Source of the DNA: Candidatus Thorarchaeota archaeon
Lineage (GTDB): Archaea; Asgardarchaeota; Thorarchaeia; Thorarchaeales; Thorarchaeaceae
Assembly: GCA_004524445.1 (NCBI GenBank)
Contig: SDNP01000015.1
Coordinates: 1 to 64,000 of the forward strand
DNA: 64,000 nucleotides
Reading direction: 5' to 3'
A program made the position numbers and the translations under genes. Positions 37,089 to 46,103 of this stretch are shown one piece after another. A model generated the notes under the pieces. That model worked only from the letters and a program-made list of their open reading frames with translations, was not told where the DNA came from and ran no database searches. Within the stretch, counting starts at the first letter, position 1, and each line of letters starts with the position of its first letter.

Positions 37089-37470
37089 GAATTAGTAAAG
37101 ATGGGGAAACGGGAGTGTGGCGTTTTTCAATGGCTGCTAGCCAGAGAATGTACATCAACTCGCTAACCAGTCGAATCGGTTCGTTCAGTTGTACGTGTTC
37201 ATCCTTCCATAGTTTCTATCGCCCGTTCTCCATCACCCCCTCCGCAATTCGTCATCACTGAGTCATAATAGCGTTAGAGTTATATTCTGATAAGCCAAAC
37301 GTGCCTCTAACATTCCAAGGCGGTTAAACAAGCTTCACGAAACAAACCTCAACACCAAGCAGACTAGTCAAATACCAGAAGAGATTCCGCCATCTCAGGT
37401 ACATATCAGATTTTACAGAGTCATTCTGCAGTGGTCAGTAGGCTAGTTTTCATCATGGAATGTCAGGAGC
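37089..37470. other. Long intergenic region upstream of metG
   Basis: No gene is seen in these 382 bases. It contains an inverted repeat, GTTAGAG at 37273-37279 and CTCTAAC at 37305-37311 with a 25-base spacer, near a TATA-like TTATATTC (37280-37287). This may be the metG promoter with an operator or a leader hairpin. I found no tRNA or conserved RNA motif. Confidence 0.35.
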
Positions 37471-39519
37471 GTGAAAAAACTGAGCGATTATCCGAGCGAA
37501 GAACCTGTTCTAGTGACTTGTGGCCTACCCTATGCTAGTGGAGAAATGCACATCGGTCATTTGAGAACCTACGTACCAGCAGATGTGTTTGTCAGGCTCC
37601 TAAAAAAGATGCAAACTGAAGTGCGGTTTGTTTGCGGTTCAGACACACACGGAACTCCAGTTCTCACGAAGGCTGAAAAAGAAGGCATCAGCCCCAAGGA
37701 ATTGTATCAGAAATATCATCAACACTATTTGGAAACCTTTCCGAAACTGCACATAAATTTCGACAACTATGGTACCACTGATGACCCGGAGAATATTCAC
37801 CGGACGCTGCAGATCGTTGAAAAAATCCAAGAGAAGGGATATATCTATCCCCAGAAATTAGAGAGCCCCTATTGCCCCAATTGTGGCCGTTCATTGCCCG
37901 ACCGTTTCGTCAGAGGAGAGTGCCCGTATTGCCATGCGGATGCACGTGGTGATGAATGCGACCAAGGATGTGGCAGATACCTTGAGCCTGGTGAGATTCT
38001 GAACCCCAGATGCGCAATATGTGGTTCTCCAACAAAGAAAGTTGAGAGAACTCATTACTACTTCGAATTGACAGCATTTGAGGACTTCCTTAGAGAATTC
38101 TTAGAGAACGTTGAAGGAACGAAGAATGCCAAGAACTATGCGCTAGGCTGGGTGAATGAGGGGCTAAGGGACTGGTGCATCACTAGAGACCTAGACTGGG
38201 GCATACCATTCCCTGGAGATGAGTCTCTGACATTGTATGTTTGGGTCGACGCACCAATCCACTATATGTCAAGCACAGAGCAGTGGGCCAAGAAGATTGG
38301 AGAACCTGATAAGTGGGAAGAATTCTGGCTCCCCGGTAATGCAAAACTTGTCCACTATATTGGGCAGGACATTGTCTACCATCACTGTATATTTTGGCCG
38401 TCCATGCTGAAAGCAAGTGAATACAATTTACCCTTCGCCATAGTTGCCTCGGGAATGGTCAAAATAGAGGGGCATAATTTTAGCAGAAGTCGCGGCTATG
38501 TGGTTTGGATTCAGGAAGACTATCTAGACAAGGGGCTCGATCCAGATTACCTGCGATATTATATGGTAGCAGCAACTTCGCAGACCAAGGATCTTGATTT
38601 CAGCTGGGAAACCTTCAGAGACAAGGTCAATAATGAGCTTGTGGCAACCTTTGGCAATTTCATCTATCGGGCACTTCACTTCACGAACAGCAATTTCGGA
38701 GAGGTTCCAGAGGGGGTTCTTGATGATGCACTCAGAATCCAAATCGAGCAATCTGTTGATGCGATACGGGATGCGGTGAATCAGTATGAACTGAAGAAAG
38801 TATCAGATGAAATATTGCGATTGGCCGCTGTTGGAAATGAATACTTCCAGGCAAACAAACCATGGGAACTAGTCAGGAATGAGAAGGAAAAGGCGGCGGA
38901 TATACTCTATAACGCGGTTGCCTTGGTTAAAGCGCTTGCAATAGCAATTGAGCCCATAATGCCCAGGACAGCAGAGGTGATCTGGGAACAATTGGGATAT
39001 CAGGGCGATGAGATCCACCAAATTCCCCTTGATGATGCACTCACGCCACCAAAGGTTGGAACCAAGCTTCCGAAACCGAAACCAGTAATATCAAAGGTCG
39101 AGGACGATCTTCTCGAAGAACTTGAGAATTCATTTCAGAACAGAATTAAGAAAGCCAAACAGGCAGAGAGTGGAGAACCCATGATAAAAGACACAATTGA
39201 ATTTGATGATTTCAAGAAACTTGACTTCCGAGCTGGAAAGATACTGAAATGTGAACGCGTCCCAGACACTGATAAACTTCTGGAGATGGAAGTTGATATT
39301 GGCATTGAGAAAAGAAAAATCGTCACGGGGCTTGCGGACCAGTATGACCCTGATGATCTCGAAGGAATAACAGCTCTATTCTTGGTGAATCTGGAACCTA
39401 AGAAGATCGCAGGCATTGAGAGTAATGGCATGATTATCGCCGTCGAGAATAAGGATGAACCAGGTCAATGGGTGCCTGTCAAGCTTGAGGGTGTACCGCC
39501 TGGTAGCAAAGCAGCATAG
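37471..39519 (+). CDS. metG: Methionyl-tRNA synthetase
   Basis: A 682-residue class I enzyme charging tRNA-Met. The ATP motif MHIGH is at residues 26-30, two zinc knuckles follow (CPNCGRS...CPYCH and CDQGCGR...CAICG), the KMSKS-equivalent reads NFSRSRG near residue 335, and a C-terminal EMAPII/Trbp111-like tRNA-binding domain (DFKKLDFRAGKILKCERVPD) begins near residue 575. The KMSKS loop has Asn for the first Lys and Arg for the second, which is unusual. GTG 37471 has AGGAG only one base upstream; no better start is in frame. Confidence 0.95.
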   Translation: MKKLSDYPSEEPVLVTCGLPYASGEMHIGHLRTYVPADVFVRLLKKMQTEVRFVCGSDTHGTPVLTKAEKEGISPKELYQKYHQHYLETFPKLHINFDNYGTTDDPENIHRTLQIVEKIQEKGYIYPQKLESPYCPNCGRSLPDRFVRGECPYCHADARGDECDQGCGRYLEPGEILNPRCAICGSPTKKVERTHYYFELTAFEDFLREFLENVEGTKNAKNYALGWVNEGLRDWCITRDLDWGIPFPGDESLTLYVWVDAPIHYMSSTEQWAKKIGEPDKWEEFWLPGNAKLVHYIGQDIVYHHCIFWPSMLKASEYNLPFAIVASGMVKIEGHNFSRSRGYVVWIQEDYLDKGLDPDYLRYYMVAATSQTKDLDFSWETFRDKVNNELVATFGNFIYRALHFTNSNFGEVPEGVLDDALRIQIEQSVDAIRDAVNQYELKKVSDEILRLAAVGNEYFQANKPWELVRNEKEKAADILYNAVALVKALAIAIEPIMPRTAEVIWEQLGYQGDEIHQIPLDDALTPPKVGTKLPKPKPVISKVEDDLLEELENSFQNRIKKAKQAESGEPMIKDTIEFDDFKKLDFRAGKILKCERVPDTDKLLEMEVDIGIEKRKIVTGLADQYDPDDLEGITALFLVNLEPKKIAGIESNGMIIAVENKDEPGQWVPVKLEGVPPGSKAA

Positions 39520-39527
39520 AATATAAC

Positions 39528-39558
39528 AAAGATCTGGTATGAGTTTCGCCAGATCTTT
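39528..39558 (+). terminator. Hairpin terminator after metG
   Basis: A perfect 10-base stem (AAAGATCTGG / CCAGATCTTT) with an 11-base loop begins 8 bases after the metG stop and runs into T-rich sequence. Confidence 0.75.
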
Positions 39559-39662
39559 TCCATCCTTTTTTCTAGATTAGCTAGGAGAGGAAAATTCTTC
39601 TTTCTGCCTTTGAATGTTTTGACATAGCAGCTATATTCTAAGCAGTGCGAGGATGCGTTGAT

Positions 39663-40232
39663 ATGGGCTCTCAAAACCAAATCTTTCTACGTCATGCTGA
39701 AACACAAATCGATTCCAACATACCAGTATCGCAGTGGGCATTGACTGAGTCGGGAAGATATAGAGCGAGGAAACTATCTGCATCAGAAGATTTTCCACAA
39801 TACAGAGAGGTCTATTCATCCAAGGAGCCCAAGGCTATAGCAACCGCACAACCGTTTGCTGACAGAATCCATGTTGAGCTTAGGACTCTGAGAGGGCTGG
39901 GCGAACTTGACAGGGCTGCCACATACACACAAAGTACAGTTCAGTACAATCTAATGGTGAGGGCAGCCCTGACTGATAGAGGGAGGTCTATCATGGCCTG
40001 GGAAACCGCAGAAGATGCCCTCATGAGATTTTCAAATGCAGTTGATGACATAATTTCTGACCCTGAGGCAAATGATGTACTCATTGTTTCACACGGAATC
40101 GTGCTGACATTATATTTTGCGAAACTTGTGGGCAAACTCGACAATGCATTTGAGAGATGGAGAGAGTTGCATTTTCTTGACTGGGGAATCACTTCCAACG
40201 GGAAAGTTGTCAAAGATATTGTCCAAGATTAG
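39663..40232 (+). CDS. Histidine phosphatase superfamily protein
   Basis: The 189-residue protein has IFLRHAETQ (the RHxE phosphohistidine motif, residues 7-14) and a late VLIVSHGIVLTLYF with the second catalytic His, as in phosphoglycerate-mutase-like phosphatases such as GpmB, CobC and PhoE. Arg-rich GRYRARKLSA follows the first motif as usual. The exact substrate is unknown. ATG 39663 gives the normal N-terminus; GAGG is about 11 bases upstream, and a GTG at 39645 is possible. Confidence 0.88.
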   Translation: MGSQNQIFLRHAETQIDSNIPVSQWALTESGRYRARKLSASEDFPQYREVYSSKEPKAIATAQPFADRIHVELRTLRGLGELDRAATYTQSTVQYNLMVRAALTDRGRSIMAWETAEDALMRFSNAVDDIISDPEANDVLIVSHGIVLTLYFAKLVGKLDNAFERWRELHFLDWGITSNGKVVKDIVQD

Positions 40233-40330
40233 ATATCATAGACTCTCGTTTGTGCTTAGGCATGAGCTTGAACAACGTGAAAGCAATAACCCATTCATAG
40301 ACCAAAAGGAGGCCATGGGAGAATGTCAGG

Positions 40331-41236
40331 CTATGGAGTTGCTGCCTTCAACCTGCTTAACTTCTCATCATAATTGGTTCCCAACAGTTCCTCGGTAGTT
40401 CTCCAAAGACGCTCTTGAAGCTCTTCATTTTTGACCTCGTCTGGCAAATCCTTCCGTTCTCTGTCAGCAAAGAACTCTCCCGATAGTCCTTTGACCTCAG
40501 AGGATGCAGCAACATAAATGGGTGTTTCAGCACCCTCTTCTGGAGATTTTTGGAATGGGCGTGAAATCTTAAGAAGAATACGCATGCCCAGGCCGGTATT
40601 TTTTTCTCCGAAATTGGTATTCACAAAGCCAGGATGTGCTGCATTTGCGGTCACGCCAGTTCCTTGAAGTTTCCTAGCAAGCCAATTCGTATGCATGGTT
40701 AGCATCAGTTTGGATGTTCCATACGCCTTCATTGTTCCGTAGTCCTTCTCATAGTTGATATTCTCAATATCAATTCTCCCGAGTGATTGAGCTCCTGAGG
40801 ATACATTGACTATTCTGGCAGGAGAGCTTTGTATTAACAAATCGAGCAATTCATGTGTAAGCAAGAATGGAGCTAAGTAGTTCAATGCAGTAGTCCTTTC
40901 ATAGCCTTCAGATGTTAGTTTTCGTTCGCCAAATACTGCACCCGCGTTGTTAACCAAGATATCCAGCCGATCGAATTTTGATATGAATTCATGAGCAACG
41001 CTTCTTACTTCTCCCATCACCGATAGGTCAGCAATAAGCATGTGAATATCTTGATTTCCGGATTGCTCGATTATTTCTTGCATGGCATCTGTACTACGCT
41101 CAGCACTTCGAACAACCATAACTACTCTAGCACCTCTTCTTGCCAATTCCTTCGCGGTTTCTTTACCAATTCCTGAATTACTGCCTGTGACAACGACTGT
41201 CTTACCTTTCATTTGCTGAGATTCCATTGGCATCAT
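40331..41236 (-). CDS. Short-chain dehydrogenase/reductase (retinol dehydrogenase-like)
   Basis: The 301-residue oxidoreductase shows the classical NAD(P) motif TGSNSGIGKETAKEL, the acidic/Arg-Ser cofactor region VVMVVRSAERS, NNAGA, the catalytic Ser in NVSSGAQ and YGTSKLML with the catalytic Tyr-x3-Lys. The RS after the second strand suggests NADP preference. The retinol-dehydrogenase-like subgroup acts on lipophilic alcohols or ketones; the substrate here is unknown. Several Met codons open the frame; 41236 or 41227 could be the start. Confidence 0.9.
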   Translation of the reverse strand: MMPMESQQMKGKTVVVTGSNSGIGKETAKELARRGARVVMVVRSAERSTDAMQEIIEQSGNQDIHMLIADLSVMGEVRSVAHEFISKFDRLDILVNNAGAVFGERKLTSEGYERTTALNYLAPFLLTHELLDLLIQSSPARIVNVSSGAQSLGRIDIENINYEKDYGTMKAYGTSKLMLTMHTNWLARKLQGTGVTANAAHPGFVNTNFGEKNTGLGMRILLKISRPFQKSPEEGAETPIYVAASSEVKGLSGEFFADRERKDLPDEVKNEELQERLWRTTEELLGTNYDEKLSRLKAATP

Positions 41237-41336
41237 CCCTGTTGTTATTTAACAATAGTTAATGTGTCCCTATATGAGGGTTTTGAAACCGATGCTTTAT
41301 TTTCTGTGCAAGCGTATTCGATATGGAGTGAAATCG

Positions 41337-41975
41337 TTGAAATACAAGAATCGGCAGCACGCAGGCGAGGTTCTGGCTCGAAAACTTTCAGATATAGACT
41401 TCGAAACCCAGCCAGTTGTCCTAGCAATACCCAATGGTGGCATTCCAGTTGGTGTCGAGATTGCAAAGAGGATCAATGCTGATTTTGACGCAATAATCGT
41501 ACGCAAAATGCAGATACCCGGAAATCCAGAAGCGGGATTTGGGTCCATCACGTCGTATGGATCGGTAGAGTTCAATGAAGCCTTGCTTAGGCGTTTGAAC
41601 TTAGGGCAAGACCAAATAGAGGCTGTAATTGAAAGTACACGCAGTCAAATTGAGTCCCGAAAGGAGGAATACGAGGGGCTTGTGGGGGTTATCAAACCAG
41701 AGGGGCGAGACACTATCATTGTGGATGATGGAATAGCATCCGGCTATACCATGTTGGCTGCGATACACTCCATTCAGCCAATAGCTCCAAGAAGTCTAAT
41801 TGTGGCGGCACCTACGGCATCAGCCAGAGCAGCCAGTCTAGTTAGAGAAAAGGCGGATGAATTGGTATGCCCCAATATTGAATCAGGTTTTGTTTTTGCA
41901 GTGGCAAACGCTTACGAGAAATGGTATGATGTGCCGGATAGTGAAGCCAAGACGTTGTTGAAAGAGTTCAGGTGA
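41337..41975 (+). CDS. Predicted phosphoribosyltransferase (COG1926 type)
   Basis: The 212-residue protein has KNRQHAGEVLARKL at the start, AIPNGGIPVGVEIAKRI, VRKMQIPGNPEAGFGS and the PRPP-binding DTIIVDDGIASGYTM, which together match the COG1926 type I phosphoribosyltransferase family, substrate unknown. Family members begin at about LKYKNRQHAG, so I chose TTG 41337 with GGAG 8 bases upstream; longer versions from ATG 41274 or 41292 are open. It is followed by the sugar-isomerase-like gene. Confidence 0.83.
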   Translation: MKYKNRQHAGEVLARKLSDIDFETQPVVLAIPNGGIPVGVEIAKRINADFDAIIVRKMQIPGNPEAGFGSITSYGSVEFNEALLRRLNLGQDQIEAVIESTRSQIESRKEEYEGLVGVIKPEGRDTIIVDDGIASGYTMLAAIHSIQPIAPRSLIVAAPTASARAASLVREKADELVCPNIESGFVFAVANAYEKWYDVPDSEAKTLLKEFR

Positions 41976-42027
41976 GTATGAAAAACTGTCCGTACACTGA
42001 AATAGTAGATATGTTATTGAAACCACC

Positions 42028-43236
42028 ATGCCCCTGACCATTGTTCCAGTATTCTCATCCCTGACCGCATTGAATATCAAAAACCGACGACTGAATGACA
42101 TCACAGAAACAGGTGCCAAAATCCAAGAGGTGCACGAGCACCGCCCCCTAACTGACCGGCGAGCACCGATACATATTTTCGTAGGTTCAGGGGGCACTGA
42201 AAACGCCATAGCAGAATACGTATTGGAACAACAAGGCGTTTCTTCCGTGGTACTCATTGCACATGATTCCAATAATTCCTTACCAGCGGCATTGGAAACG
42301 AAAACTTGGCTGCAGAAGAAAAGCATCGACTGCAAACTTGTTTGTGATTCCTACGAAGGAATTCTCAAGAAACTTGAGAAATGGAATGAGTTCTCGAAAG
42401 TTTTGGATTCAATTGAAAAAATGAAAATAGGCCAACTTGGGGCTCCCTCGGATTGGCTGATTGGGTCAGAAGTCAATCGGGACTTGGTGAAGCAACATTG
42501 GGGGATAGAGATAGTGCTCGAAGCTCTAGATGATATATTATCAGAAATCGAGCCATTGGAAAGTGAGCGGCAAATGGAAGAATTCATGGAGAAAGCGAAG
42601 CGAACAAGTGTATCCAAGGCTAGTATTGCCAAAGCGGCCAATTTGGCGGCTAAAATGGAACAAGCTGTATTATCAAAATATGATGCAGTCACGATTCGTT
42701 GCTTCGATATTGTGATGGAATCGGGCATAACCGGATGCTACGCGGTTTCATTGCTAAATGATCAGGGTATTACTGCGGGCTGTGAAGGGGATATTCCATC
42801 TCTGTTCAGTATGCTTCTAGTTCGTGAGATAATCGATCAGGCCTCATTTATGGGAAATGTTGTCAGTATTAACGAGAACGAAAATACTATTGGACTTGCA
42901 CATTGTACCGTGCCTCTATCTTTGACATCTGAGTACGAGATATCAGATCACTATGAAACTGGGAAGAGCGTTTCTATAAGAGGGGGTTTCAAAGAGCAAG
43001 AAGTCACGGTTTTCAAAGTGGCTGGAGAATCTCTAAAGAAATACTGGGTTTCGAGTGGTGAGATAGTTGGTACGCCTAGAAACGAAGAGGCATGTAGGAC
43101 ACAGGTGAAAATACGTCTAAATAAGCCCATCGACTACTTCATGGAACGTCCCCTTGGCAATCATCATATTATGACTTTGGGCAATCACGAAGATTTGCTA
43201 AGTTCATTCATGTCTTTCGCCACTCGTGGATATTGA
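42028..43236 (+). CDS. L-fucose/L-arabinose isomerase family protein
   Basis: The 402-residue protein carries the pattern of the fucose isomerase family: YDAVTIRCFDIVMESGITGC, GCEGDIPSLFSMLLVREIID, NTIGLAHCTVPLSLT and RPLGNHHIMTLGNHEDLLSS. The glutamate-and-histidine metal site of these isomerases is suggested by CEGDIPSL and GNHHI. The first 190 residues (GSGGTENAIAEYVLEQQG) look Rossmann-like as in the family. The exact sugar is unknown. It is 52 bases after the phosphoribosyltransferase gene and convergent with a small hypothetical gene. Confidence 0.8.
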   Translation: MPLTIVPVFSSLTALNIKNRRLNDITETGAKIQEVHEHRPLTDRRAPIHIFVGSGGTENAIAEYVLEQQGVSSVVLIAHDSNNSLPAALETKTWLQKKSIDCKLVCDSYEGILKKLEKWNEFSKVLDSIEKMKIGQLGAPSDWLIGSEVNRDLVKQHWGIEIVLEALDDILSEIEPLESERQMEEFMEKAKRTSVSKASIAKAANLAAKMEQAVLSKYDAVTIRCFDIVMESGITGCYAVSLLNDQGITAGCEGDIPSLFSMLLVREIIDQASFMGNVVSINENENTIGLAHCTVPLSLTSEYEISDHYETGKSVSIRGGFKEQEVTVFKVAGESLKKYWVSSGEIVGTPRNEEACRTQVKIRLNKPIDYFMERPLGNHHIMTLGNHEDLLSSFMSFATRGY

Positions 43237-43253
43237 TTTGCTCCTATCACAGC

Positions 43254-43706
43254 CTATGTGGTTATTGACAATTCCTTCGGAAGCTCATCATCACGGAGTG
43301 GTAGGACTTGCAACTGCTTCATGATGCTCTCGTATTTTTCCATGAGCCCATTTCCAAGGGGTCCAACAGTCTTGCCTTCGAAAGCACGATCTAACATTGA
43401 GCTTAATTCCTCAAGCTCCGAAAGACCAAATTCTGCATCTATAACGTTGTGTTCGGACAATATCTTCAAGTGTTCTTTTTCATCGCCATTATCATCAAGA
43501 GGAGGGAGTCCATGAACCCTTCTCAATGTGTCCGAAACAAAGAACCGAAGTAGTGCAGACACTAGTGCATCATAAAATGCAGCAATGGCGTCAGCATTCT
43601 CACCCCTTTCTTGTCGAATACGCGCACCACGAACATGGAGTTTGGCTCTCAACAGGAGCTCTTCCTCTTCCGAGATGTTTGGTGGGATAAGACCAGCATG
43701 AGGCAT
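43254..43706 (-). CDS. Hypothetical helical protein
   Basis: A 150-residue protein that I do not recognise. It is predicted mostly helical, with EEELLLRAKLHVRGARIRQE and ADAIAAFYDALVSALLRFFV resembling the TPR/HEPN-like helix pairs of small archaeal proteins, then a charged loop (LDDNGDEKEH) and helices to the C-terminus. No signal peptide or membrane segment. The gene starts on the other side of a 194-base gap from the subtilase and ends 17 bases from the convergent fucose-isomerase-like gene. Confidence 0.65.
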   Translation of the reverse strand: MPHAGLIPPNISEEEELLLRAKLHVRGARIRQERGENADAIAAFYDALVSALLRFFVSDTLRRVHGLPPLDDNGDEKEHLKILSEHNVIDAEFGLSELEELSSMLDRAFEGKTVGPLGNGLMEKYESIMKQLQVLPLRDDELPKELSITT

Positions 43707-43900
43707 TGATATCGCTTAGACATTGATTCGACACGCCTAAAATGTACCGCTATTTGCAATGAAATTCCACCAACCTTCTTTTTCCGAATCTGTATGTATG
43801 CTTACAAATAGTCTGCTTGATTCAGTCTATGCCGACATCTTCATGTATAAAATGCTTTAATGCTGTCAGGATAGACAGATTAGAAAGGAGAATTCAATGA

Positions 43901-45874
43901 ATGTCTTACGCGTGGGAACCACCAATAAGCCGCCAACAGTCGAATTCATCATCGGGATTGAAATTGATTGCAGTGATTGTCATCTTGCTTGTTATCATAG
44001 CTGGCGGCATCATCGTCATTTTCAACATGAATCCTTTCGGAACTTCCACTGAAACTGCCGATGTCAGGGTTGCAGTTGTTGACTCAGGAGTGAATGCGGA
44101 TTTTACAACGCAAAATCGAATAGTATCTGCAAAGTCATTCATATCACCACTCTATGGCTATGATGAAACAGACACATCTACTTCGGATTCAAATCCTTCG
44201 CAAGGAGGGCAATCAGTTCCACATGGAACAATTGTTGCATCAACGGTTATTGAAAACAGCCCTAATGCAGTTATTGTCAACGCAAAGGTGGTTGCTTCAG
44301 ACGGAACAGCCACTTCACTTGCACTGATTGCGGCTATATATTGGGCTGTTGAAGAAAACTGTTCAGTAATCAATCTTAGCATTGGATCTACTCCTTCGTA
44401 CGGTGACCCTATGAAAGAAGCGGTGGACTATGCTTTCTCGAAGGGAGTACTCGTTGTTGCATCTGCAGGAAATGAGAATTCAGCAGGTGTTGCTGGAACA
44501 AGCATCTCGTCGCCCAGTGTTTTTCCCAATGCGATTGCCGTAGCGGCATTAGACCAGAATGGCTATCCAGCTGATTATTCCAGTCGCGGGCCCACCGCTC
44601 AAAGATACATGAAGCCTGATATAGCCGCGGCCGGCTACGCAGAAACATCTAGTGCCACGTATTTTGGAACGAGCTTCGCAGCTCCGCGCGTAGCGGCAGC
44701 ATGTGCAGAACTTATCTCTTATTCAGAGGCAAACGACCTTCTGTACACACCAGGATCTATAATGGCAGCACTGTTCCAGGGAGCAGAACCTTATGACGCG
44801 CCTAGTTTTGTGGTCGGCTCGGGAATTTTGGATCTTGACGGTGCCAAGAGCATAATAGATTCAGCAACTAGAATATCAGATTTACCACAGATTACTCATA
44901 TCCACCCAGAAACCCTTCCTCTCTCTTTTGAGCAGTTGTTTCGCGGCGATTCCTACGAGTTCAATCTGTTGGTCTATAATTCAGATTCCATGGAATATGA
45001 AATAACTGTCAATAGCGATAATGAGTCAATCTTCTCGCTAGATCCCATAGTCAGAATAAATCAAAGCGGAATAGTTCGTTTTGCAATGGAAGTTCCCCTT
45101 GATAGTACGGAGATAACAGCCACAGTAGAGCTTGATTCTGATGTTTCAAGTGCATCTCTTGATATTCACATTTCACCAGATGAACCCGATGCGAGAATCG
45201 CCTTCGACATCAGCCACACTACTTGGGAAATGGATACGGTATACGGACAATTCAAGGAACTATACATTGAATTGACCTCCAATCAGATATCTGTGACTGA
45301 AATCCGCAACAGTAGTCTGAACACATATGACTATTTGAGCGAATTTGATGCAGTCTTTCTTCTCGACCCCTGTGTGTGGGATGTGAATTACACAAATCCA
45401 TCAAATCCGAGTATTTTCTCGCTTCCATATTCTGCTCAAGAGATTGAAGCCTACGAACAATACTACAGAGATGGAGGCGGTGTATTTGTTACAGGGTTTT
45501 CCAATGAAAGCACTGACGTAGATTCCCTCAATGCCTTCCTATCATGGTCAGGCTTCTCAATTGGTTACGAAACAGTCGTCGGAGGCGGCGATCCCGCCAT
45601 CATAACTAACACAAATTCGCATCCAGTAACTTCAGGAGTTGCTTCATTCGCCTATTCAGGCGCTGCTGTGCAATTCAATTCCAGCGCACAATCACTTGCT
45701 GACTACGGAGTTCACTCGCTTATTGGTGCCATGGAAACAACTGGAGGAGGAAGGATAATCGTTACAGGAACCAACTACTTCATAGACAATTGGGCATTGA
45801 CCGGAAACTACGGTTCGTCCTCAGACGATACTTTATCACTCAAAATTGCTCTCTGGTTAAGTGGCATCTTGTAG
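43901..45874 (+). CDS. Membrane-tethered subtilisin-like protease with GATase/GIFT-like C-domain
   Basis: The 657-residue protein has a short cytosolic N-terminus, a transmembrane anchor (LIAVIVILLVIIAGGIIVIF, residues 22-41), and an extracellular S8 protease domain with Asp61 (AVVDSGVN), His108 (VPHGTIV) and Ser258 (FGTSFAAPRVA), plus the oxyanion Asn in SAGNENSAG. A beta-rich linker follows. Residues about 435-655 (ARIAFDISHTTWEMDTVYGQ, FDAVFLLDP, YYRDGGGVFVTGFSNES, GGGRIIVTGTNYFID) look like the GATase1-like GIFT/DUF4350 fold. No propeptide is visible between the anchor and the catalytic domain. An AAAGGAG site lies 10 bases before the ATG. Confidence 0.9.
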   Translation: MSYAWEPPISRQQSNSSSGLKLIAVIVILLVIIAGGIIVIFNMNPFGTSTETADVRVAVVDSGVNADFTTQNRIVSAKSFISPLYGYDETDTSTSDSNPSQGGQSVPHGTIVASTVIENSPNAVIVNAKVVASDGTATSLALIAAIYWAVEENCSVINLSIGSTPSYGDPMKEAVDYAFSKGVLVVASAGNENSAGVAGTSISSPSVFPNAIAVAALDQNGYPADYSSRGPTAQRYMKPDIAAAGYAETSSATYFGTSFAAPRVAAACAELISYSEANDLLYTPGSIMAALFQGAEPYDAPSFVVGSGILDLDGAKSIIDSATRISDLPQITHIHPETLPLSFEQLFRGDSYEFNLLVYNSDSMEYEITVNSDNESIFSLDPIVRINQSGIVRFAMEVPLDSTEITATVELDSDVSSASLDIHISPDEPDARIAFDISHTTWEMDTVYGQFKELYIELTSNQISVTEIRNSSLNTYDYLSEFDAVFLLDPCVWDVNYTNPSNPSIFSLPYSAQEIEAYEQYYRDGGGVFVTGFSNESTDVDSLNAFLSWSGFSIGYETVVGGGDPAIITNTNSHPVTSGVASFAYSGAAVQFNSSAQSLADYGVHSLIGAMETTGGGRIIVTGTNYFIDNWALTGNYGSSSDDTLSLKIALWLSGIL

Positions 45875-46103
45875 TATCTTGCTCGAAGTGTGTCCAAGTA
45901 CACCTTGATTGCTTAGTATCGGAGGTTTAAAAGGGGGGATTTACATACCTTTCATACCAAAAAACCGAGTCGAAGTCGGATGTGCTGATGGCAGGATGTA
46001 TTTCCAGTCATCAGCTTTCCGCACTGTTTTCTTTTGTTGATTTCAATTTGTTCACAACATAGCATTTAACATTTAGAGCCATGCTTCCCAAAATACGACC
46101 AAA

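Noticed and set aside
40316..40398. 27-residue plus-strand frame with AAAGGAGG immediately before its ATG
   Set aside because: The Shine-Dalgarno is only two bases away and the frame runs antisense through the end of the SDR gene.
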